Shown in pieces: positions 6,813 through 9,997 of a DNA stretch of 9,997 nucleotides. The notes beneath the pieces were generated by a model. It was not told the origin of the DNA and searched no databases. It was given only the letters and a program-made list of their open reading frames with translations. How positions within the stretch are numbered: position 1 is the first letter of the stretch; the number at the start of each line of letters is the position of its first letter. The DNA comes from Porticoccus sp. (GTDB lineage Bacteria > Pseudomonadota > Gammaproteobacteria > Pseudomonadales > Porticoccaceae), in NCBI GenBank assembly GCA_023263825.1, contig JALQUJ010000133.1, positions 1 through 9,997 of the forward strand, read 5' to 3'. Both the position numbers and the translations under genes were made by a program.

Positions 6813-7385
6813 TTAATGGATGGTTCTGGAGCTATTGTCTTCTGTGGCATTCAGTTCTGCATAAATGAGCAACACAGCCACTCTCACATACTCAACCAGT
6901 TCGGTATAGCTGACTTCGTCATCTTCCTCTTCGTTGTCATCGTCAATGGCGCTAACATGAGAAATAGAAGCCAAATCACCCAGTGCATCCGCAATATCAC
7001 CCGTGAGTTCAGTTTCAACAGATAAACCTGAGTTACCCAGTCCAAACAAAAAGCCCTGACACCATTCACCCAGTGAGGCTAATCGCTCATTTAAAGAAAA
7101 GTCGTCATCGGGAAGCAAAGGAACAAATTCAAAACCACTGCTGCATATTTGCCCGTAGGTAAACTGATACAACTCAGGCAACATATCACCAAAGTCTTCA
7201 ACTCTTTCTAGGGGCGCATCGAGGAATTCAGCTACTGTAGAGACCAAATCATCTTCTGATAAGTGCTCTCCTCCACTCACCCTGCCACATAACAAGCCAT
7301 GCAATTCTGCCGGGCTACCCGACATATTGGCGCGGATAAATGCATCAGCAATATCATCAAAATTCACAACTACTTCTGCTTCCAT
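6813..7385 (-). CDS. ygfB: UPF0149 family protein YgfB
   Basis: A 190-residue protein of the UPF0149/YgfB family (E. coli YgfB is 192). Hallmarks are the ELHGLLCGR stretch near 27-35, FVPLLPDDDFSLNERLASL near 87-105, EWCQGFLFGLG near 107-117, an acidic linker (DDDNEEEDDE) near 148-157 and the C-terminal YTELVEYVRVAVLLIYAEL helix. No catalytic residues are known for this all-helical family. YgfB in Pseudomonas aeruginosa has been reported to affect gene regulation, but I cannot infer the role here. It is the first gene of the minus-strand operon and diverges from the TIGR02449-zapA operon. There is no clear Shine-Dalgarno motif before the ATG; instead a perfect hairpin sits 17 nt upstream of the start, which may influence expression. 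Confidence 0.92.
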   Translation of the reverse strand: MEAEVVVNFDDIADAFIRANMSGSPAELHGLLCGRVSGGEHLSEDDLVSTVAEFLDAPLERVEDFGDMLPELYQFTYGQICSSGFEFVPLLPDDDFSLNERLASLGEWCQGFLFGLGNSGLSVETELTGDIADALGDLASISHVSAIDDDNEEEDDEVSYTELVEYVRVAVLLIYAELNATEDNSSRTIH

Positions 7386-7402
7386 TGTTGGTTATTAAAA
7401 GG

Positions 7403-7423
7403 GGCTAACTAAAAAAGTTAGCC
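7403..7423 (-). promoter_or_regulatory. Perfect 8-bp hairpin in the ygfB leader
   Basis: GGCTAACT at 7403-7410 is exactly complementary to AGTTAGCC at 7416-7423, with a 5-nt A loop on plus (U loop in the ygfB transcript). On minus it is followed by a short CCTTTTAATAA run and lies 17 nt before the ygfB ATG. It could act as a weak attenuator, an mRNA-stabilising 5' structure or a translational control element. It may also be the terminator of a short transcript. The structure is directly seen; the function is inferred. Confidence 0.5.
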
Positions 7424-7478
7424 GAAAGGCCAGCCTATCACCGTTCAACCCTCCAAGCACGCAGCATACAGCATCACA

Positions 7479-7507
7479 ATGATACCGCATAAAAGACGTA
7501 TTCGAAA
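7479..7507 (-). promoter_or_regulatory. Candidate promoter for the ygfB-pepP-ubiH-ubiI operon
   Basis: On minus, TATCAT at 7484-7479 is a one-mismatch -10 box. The hexamer 17 nt upstream, TTTCGA (7507-7502), is a weak -35. Transcription would begin near 7472 and give a leader of about 90 nt containing the 7403-7423 hairpin. This is the best candidate I found, but it is not strong. Confidence 0.33.
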
Positions 7508-7561
7508 AACTCCTTTTGAGCAAGAAGCTAGCCAATATTCCTCGAAATTACCTCAAGATTG

Positions 7562-7591
7562 TTGACCAATCTATGACCACACAATTATAGT
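7562..7591 (+). promoter_or_regulatory. Sigma70-type promoter for the TIGR02449-zapA operon
   Basis: TTGACC at 7562-7567 (-35, five of six matches) and TATAGT at 7586-7591 (-10, five of six matches) are separated by 18 nt. Transcription should start near 7598, leaving a leader of about 25 nt before the ATG at 7622. This is a good sigma70 match and is correctly placed for the plus-strand genes. Confidence 0.68.
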
Positions 7592-7621
7592 TGGGTTTGA
7601 GAATCTCCATCGGCCAAACAC

Positions 7622-7828
7622 ATGTCAGATGATATAAACAATATTGAGCAACAGATTGATCGCCTGATCAACCTTTGTGCACGTCTGCAAAAAGACAATG
7701 AGTCTTTACGTGAGCGTGAAGCCAGCCTGCTAAAAGAACGCAGTAAATTACTGGAAAAAAGTGAAATGGCCCGCAATCGGGTTGAGCATATGATTGTGAG
7801 GCTAAAAAACCTCAATACTGAAGGTTGA
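7622..7828 (+). CDS. TIGR02449 family coiled-coil protein upstream of zapA
   Basis: A 68-residue, highly charged, fully helical protein that fits the TIGR02449 family, typically encoded just before zapA in gammaproteobacteria. Heptad-like spacing of Ile/Leu/Val runs from about residue 5 to 64 (IEQQIDRLINLCARLQKDN, then SLLKERSKLLEKSEMARNRVEHMIVRLKNL), predicting one continuous coiled coil. This resembles the small division protein ZapB in size and character, so a divisome role with ZapA is plausible but not shown. It lies about 30 nt after a good sigma70 promoter. No Shine-Dalgarno motif is visible before the ATG, so the start is set by the family's length and by the promoter position. The stop is four nucleotides before the zapA start, indicating one operon. 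Confidence 0.82.
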   Translation: MSDDINNIEQQIDRLINLCARLQKDNESLREREASLLKERSKLLEKSEMARNRVEHMIVRLKNLNTEG

Positions 7829-7832
7829 ATGC

Positions 7833-8141
7833 ATGAGCCAGCAAACTGTCAATATCCGCATACTTGATAAGGAGTACCAGGTCAGCTGCCCTCCAGAAGA
7901 GCGCCATGCGCTACTTGATTCAGCTAAAGCTCTGGATGAGCAAATGCGTGCTATCCGCAACAGTGGCAGTGTTATAGGCCTGGAACGTATTGCTGTTATG
8001 GCCGCACTCAATCTCACCTATGAGCTTGCTAAACTGGAAGATCAGAAGGAAAGCCAGGGTGCGTCCAACGATCTAATCTCCCGCCTGGATAAGAAAATTT
8101 CTACAGCGCTTCACAGTTTGGAGCAATCCACCGCTTTTTAA
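7833..8141 (+). CDS. zapA: Cell division protein ZapA
   Basis: A 102-residue protein of the usual ZapA length. ZapA binds FtsZ and cross-links its filaments, promoting Z-ring assembly at mid-cell. The N-terminal globular domain (about 1-45) has VNIRILDKEYQVSCPPEE, the beta-hairpin and loop typical of ZapA, followed by LLDSAKALDEQMRAIR. The C-terminal part is a long helix that forms the dimer and tetramer coiled coil, including ERIAVMAALNLTYELAKLE near 51-69. AAGG at 7821-7824 lies eight bases before the ATG and inside the end of the preceding gene, so translation may be coupled. The gene ends 14 nt before the -10 box of 6S RNA, as in the E. coli zapA-ssrS-fau order. Identification is firm from both sequence and context. 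Confidence 0.95.
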   Translation: MSQQTVNIRILDKEYQVSCPPEERHALLDSAKALDEQMRAIRNSGSVIGLERIAVMAALNLTYELAKLEDQKESQGASNDLISRLDKKISTALHSLEQSTAF

Positions 8142-8161
8142 AGTACATCCTGGGTTATAAT
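8133..8161 (+). promoter_or_regulatory. 6S RNA promoter with consensus -10 box
   Basis: A perfect TATAAT lies at 8156-8161, followed by the GC-containing discriminator ACGGCC. The start would fall near 8168-8171, matching the predicted 5' end of 6S RNA. The -35 region (about 8133-8138, GCTTTT) is weak and overlaps the zapA 3' end. Tight placement at the 5' end of the RNA makes this convincing. Confidence 0.7.
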
Positions 8162-8168
8162 ACGGCCT

Positions 8169-8343
8169 ATGCCCTGGGATATTCGCCAATCGATAAGTCC
8201 TCGAGCCGATAATCTTTAACCTGGAAGGTCCAAGCCGGTACGGTGTGCATGTCCGCACGACGGAAAGCCTAATGTATCGCTGAACCCTCCACCTTGAACC
8301 ATTGGGTTCAAGGCCAAGTTGATAGCGGTATTTCCGGGGATAT
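8169..8343 (+). ncRNA. ssrS: 6S RNA (regulator of sigma70-RNA polymerase)
   Basis: Between zapA and fau lies a 6S RNA of about 175 nt. Recognised parts are the 5' arm CCCTGGGATATTCGCC, which pairs with the 3' arm near TTTCCGGGG to close the molecule; the conserved GAGCCGAT box at 8203-8210; the GTGTGCATGTCCGCACGACGG region with AAGCCT, comparable to the E. coli GAGCATG...CCGTCCGAGAAGCCT stretch; and the perfect 9-bp hairpin CCTTGAACC/GGTTCAAGG (8292-8313) that is nearly identical in E. coli. 6S RNA mimics an open promoter bubble, binds the sigma70 holoenzyme and lowers transcription in stationary phase. Exact ends are estimated from the closing stem and the -10 box upstream. There is no strong terminator after it, so co-transcription with fau and 3' processing, as in E. 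coli, are likely. Confidence 0.92.
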
Positions 8344-8443
8344 ATTTATTACTAAAAAAAGCTATCGCCTAATTTTTATCCTGGTTATTTGGGCAGTGAT
8401 TCTTTAGGTGGGTGCTTTTTTAGATTACAGTTTTTAAACAATT
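8344..8443 (+). other. AT-rich spacer between 6S RNA and fau
   Basis: This 100-nt stretch has no open frame of note, no GC-rich hairpin followed by T's, and no good Shine-Dalgarno motif before fau. It probably serves as a read-through and processing region between 6S RNA and the fau coding sequence. Confidence 0.5.
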
Positions 8444-9025
8444 ATGGACAGTAATGCCATACGCCAATTAATGCGAGAACGCAGGCGTTCCCTTTCTGAG
8501 CAACAACAATCAAATGCAAGTATTGGACTTGCTGGGCAGTTATCAAGCTTGCCCGCATTTTGCCACAGCAAACGTATAGCTTTTTATCTTGCCAATGATG
8601 GAGAAATAGATCCTGCTATTGCTATGGGTATTGCTGAAGCAGCAGGAAAGCAATGCTATTTACCTGTACTACACCCCTTAAAACAAAGTCGTCTTTACTT
8701 TGCTCAGTATAGAAATGGTGATCCATTAGTTGTGAATCGATTTGGCATCAAAGAACCCAGTTTAAAAACAGCACAGATCACCCCTCCCCTGGGAATAGAT
8801 TTGATACTGCTCCCCTTGGTTGCATTTGACCGCAATGGAAATAGGTTGGGCATGGGCGGTGGTTTTTATGACAGAACCCTAGCCCAACAAAAAAAGCTCA
8901 CTCGACTCATTGGGTTAGCCCAAAGTTGCCAGGAAACTGATAAGATTACGCACCAACCGTGGGATATTGCTTTACAAGCCATCGTGACAGATAAGACCGT
9001 CATCTATCCCAACAAAGGTCATTAA
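8444..9025 (+). CDS. fau: 5-formyltetrahydrofolate cyclo-ligase
   Basis: A 193-residue protein of the 5-FCL family (E. coli YgfA/Fau). It uses ATP to convert 5-formyl-THF to 5,10-methenyl-THF, returning a folate storage form that inhibits one-carbon enzymes. Family marks are the N-terminal basic helix IRQLMRERRRSLSEQQ at 6-21, YLANDGEIDP at 48-57, KEPS at 103-106, DLILLPLVAFDRNGNRLG at 119-136 and the phosphate-binding GMGGGFYDRTL at 136-146. All expected motifs are present, so the enzyme should be active in the cytoplasm. It follows 6S RNA, the gammaproteobacterial order. ATG 8444 has no visible Shine-Dalgarno motif. Met10 is an internal alternative but would remove part of the conserved basic helix. 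Glycine cleavage (gcvH in this window) produces the methylene-THF pool that this enzyme also feeds. Confidence 0.93.
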   Translation: MDSNAIRQLMRERRRSLSEQQQSNASIGLAGQLSSLPAFCHSKRIAFYLANDGEIDPAIAMGIAEAAGKQCYLPVLHPLKQSRLYFAQYRNGDPLVVNRFGIKEPSLKTAQITPPLGIDLILLPLVAFDRNGNRLGMGGGFYDRTLAQQKKLTRLIGLAQSCQETDKITHQPWDIALQAIVTDKTVIYPNKGH

Positions 9026-9037
9026 GCTGAAATATAA

Positions 9038-9100
9038 AATACGTATTAACTCAAATACGAATTTATAACTATTCGCTGTAATTCATAACATTATTTATAA
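9038..9100 (+). promoter_or_regulatory. AT-rich upstream region of pyk with a palindrome
   Basis: The 86-nt gap before pyk is very AT-rich. It contains the exact 10-nt palindrome AATACGTATT (9038-9047), a second AATACG at 9054-9059, and -10-like TATAAC at 9064-9069 without a well-spaced -35. It is a plausible place for a pyk promoter or operator, but no specific regulator can be named. Confidence 0.25.
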
Positions 9101-9111
9101 GAAGTACCGCC

Positions 9112-9997
9112 ATGAGAAAAACTAAGATCATCTGCACCATCGGACCTGCTACAGAATCATTTGAAATGCTGGAAAAACTCGCCGAAGCAGGCATGAATGT
9201 GGTGCGATTGAATATGTCCCATGGCGATCATGACTCACATGCCAAAGTGATTAAAGCAGTACGCACTCTCAACAAAAAGCAAAGCCACCCCATTGCCATT
9301 TTGATGGATACCCAAGGTCCGGAAATTCGTACGGGTGATATAAACAACGAGCTTGATCTGAAAAAAGACGATGTTATTTCAGTGGTTGCCCGGGGTGAGG
9401 ATGACGTAGAAGCCAGCTCTATTCGTATTAATTATGAAGATCTGATCCACGATGTGCAGATTGGCGACATGATTACCGTAGATAACGGTCTGATTAACCT
9501 TGAAATACTAAGTAAAGAAGACCGGGTTATGCAGTGTAAAGTGATTGATGGCGGTGTACTAAAAAGTAAACGCCACGTTAATTTACCGGGCATCCGGGTA
9601 AACCTTCCTGCTATTACGGAAAAAGACAAACGTGATATCGAATTTGCCATGGCGCAGGAAGTGGACTTTATCGCTCTATCTTTCGTTCGTGATGCTGAAG
9701 ATATTCACCAGCTTCGCAAACTACTGGGCGAAAAAGCAGACAAAATAAAAATTATTTCCAAAATTGAAGATCAGGAAGGCGTTAAAAATATCAGTGATAT
9801 TGTTGATGTTTCCGATGGTGTGATGGTGGCTCGGGGTGATCTCGGTGTAGAGATTGCTATTGAAAAACTTCCAAGAGTTCAGCGCCGAATAATTCGCCTC
9901 TGTGCCCAACGTGGCAAACGTGTAATTGTGGCAACACACATGCTTGAGTCTATGATCGAAAATCCAATCCCTACCCGTGCTGAAGTAACAGATGTTG
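9112..9997 (+). CDS. pyk: Pyruvate kinase, N-terminal 295 codons (cut by window edge)
   Basis: The frame runs from ATG 9112 to the right edge without a stop. Pyruvate kinase converts phosphoenolpyruvate and ADP to pyruvate and ATP, the last step of glycolysis. The start KTKIICTIGPAT at 3-14 is typical. NVVRLNMSHG at 29-38 holds substrate Arg32 and the potassium-site residues Asn34 and Ser36. DTQGPEIRTG at 66-75 leads into the B domain (about 75-165). IISKIEDQEG at 214-223 gives catalytic Lys217 and metal ligand Glu219, and ARGDLGVEI at 240-248 gives metal ligand Asp243. ATHMLESMIENPIPTRAEVTDV at 274-295 is the end of the conserved block. About 180-190 C-terminal residues are expected outside the window, including the allosteric domain, so the type (PykF or PykA) cannot be decided. 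A weak AAGAAG ribosome site lies before the ATG. Confidence 0.96.
   Translation, partial: MRKTKIICTIGPATESFEMLEKLAEAGMNVVRLNMSHGDHDSHAKVIKAVRTLNKKQSHPIAILMDTQGPEIRTGDINNELDLKKDDVISVVARGEDDVEASSIRINYEDLIHDVQIGDMITVDNGLINLEILSKEDRVMQCKVIDGGVLKSKRHVNLPGIRVNLPAITEKDKRDIEFAMAQEVDFIALSFVRDAEDIHQLRKLLGEKADKIKIISKIEDQEGVKNISDIVDVSDGVMVARGDLGVEIAIEKLPRVQRRIIRLCAQRGKRVIVATHMLESMIENPIPTRAEVTDV

Noticed and set aside
6909..6944. Acidic stretch in YgfB as a low-complexity expansion
   Set aside because: An acidic linker at this place is usual for the UPF0149 family.
7585..7815. Minus-strand Ser/Arg-rich frame opposite TIGR02449
   Set aside because: Its odd composition is explained as the complement of a Glu/Lys/Leu-rich coiled-coil gene.
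8073..8258. 61-residue minus-strand frame over the zapA end and 6S RNA
   Set aside because: It crosses a conserved structured RNA and its promoter and has no ribosome site or homology I recognise.

Overview
The window is a chromosomal housekeeping segment from a gammaproteobacterium, probably a marine or environmental lineage outside the Enterobacterales. The evidence is the gene order. ygfB-pepP-ubiH-ubiI runs on the minus strand, divergent from a zapA-ssrS(6S RNA)-fau block on the plus strand, which is the arrangement known from Escherichia coli and many other gammaproteobacteria. Two small families typical of pseudomonad-like gammaproteobacteria (TIGR02449 upstream of zapA, and TIGR02647) support this. 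The DNA is moderately AT-rich, and I see no phage, insertion sequence, CRISPR array, tRNA or rRNA.

Layout. Positions 1-217 (minus) hold the N-terminal part of a cysteine-cluster (YkgJ-like) gene broken by two in-frame stops, running off the left edge. Positions 339-644 (plus) encode a small IsdG/antibiotic-biosynthesis-monooxygenase-fold protein that keeps the heme-degrading Asn/Trp/His triad. It converges on a TIGR02647 gene (655-891, minus). Next, all on minus, come an RlmI-type 23S rRNA methyltransferase (1010-2224), a hairpin terminator (about 2279-2314), gcvH (2346-2735), ubiI (2862-4100), ubiH (4093-5427, overlapping ubiI by 8 nt), pepP (5451-6764) and ygfB (6813-7385). A 236-nt divergent intergenic region holds a strong sigma70-type promoter for the plus-strand block and a perfect 8-bp hairpin in the ygfB leader. 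On plus follow a coiled-coil TIGR02449 gene, zapA, 6S RNA with its own perfect TATAAT box, fau (5-formyltetrahydrofolate cyclo-ligase) and the first 295 codons of pyruvate kinase, cut by the right edge.

How the genes work together. UbiH and UbiI are paralogous flavin monooxygenases of aerobic ubiquinone synthesis and are probably translated in a coupled way from the ygfB-pepP-ubiH-ubiI operon. GcvH is the lipoyl carrier of the glycine cleavage system. In E. coli it lies at this locus between gcvT and gcvP, but here those partners are missing and rlmI follows instead. TIGR02449 and ZapA form a small division-related operon, with 6S RNA (a sigma70-RNA polymerase regulator) and Fau (folate salvage) downstream.

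I found no clear novel system. The points most worth a second look are the doubly nonsense-mutated cysteine-cluster gene, the orphan gcvH, the alternating TATCAA/TTGATA motifs before the heme-oxygenase-like gene, and the ygfB leader hairpin.
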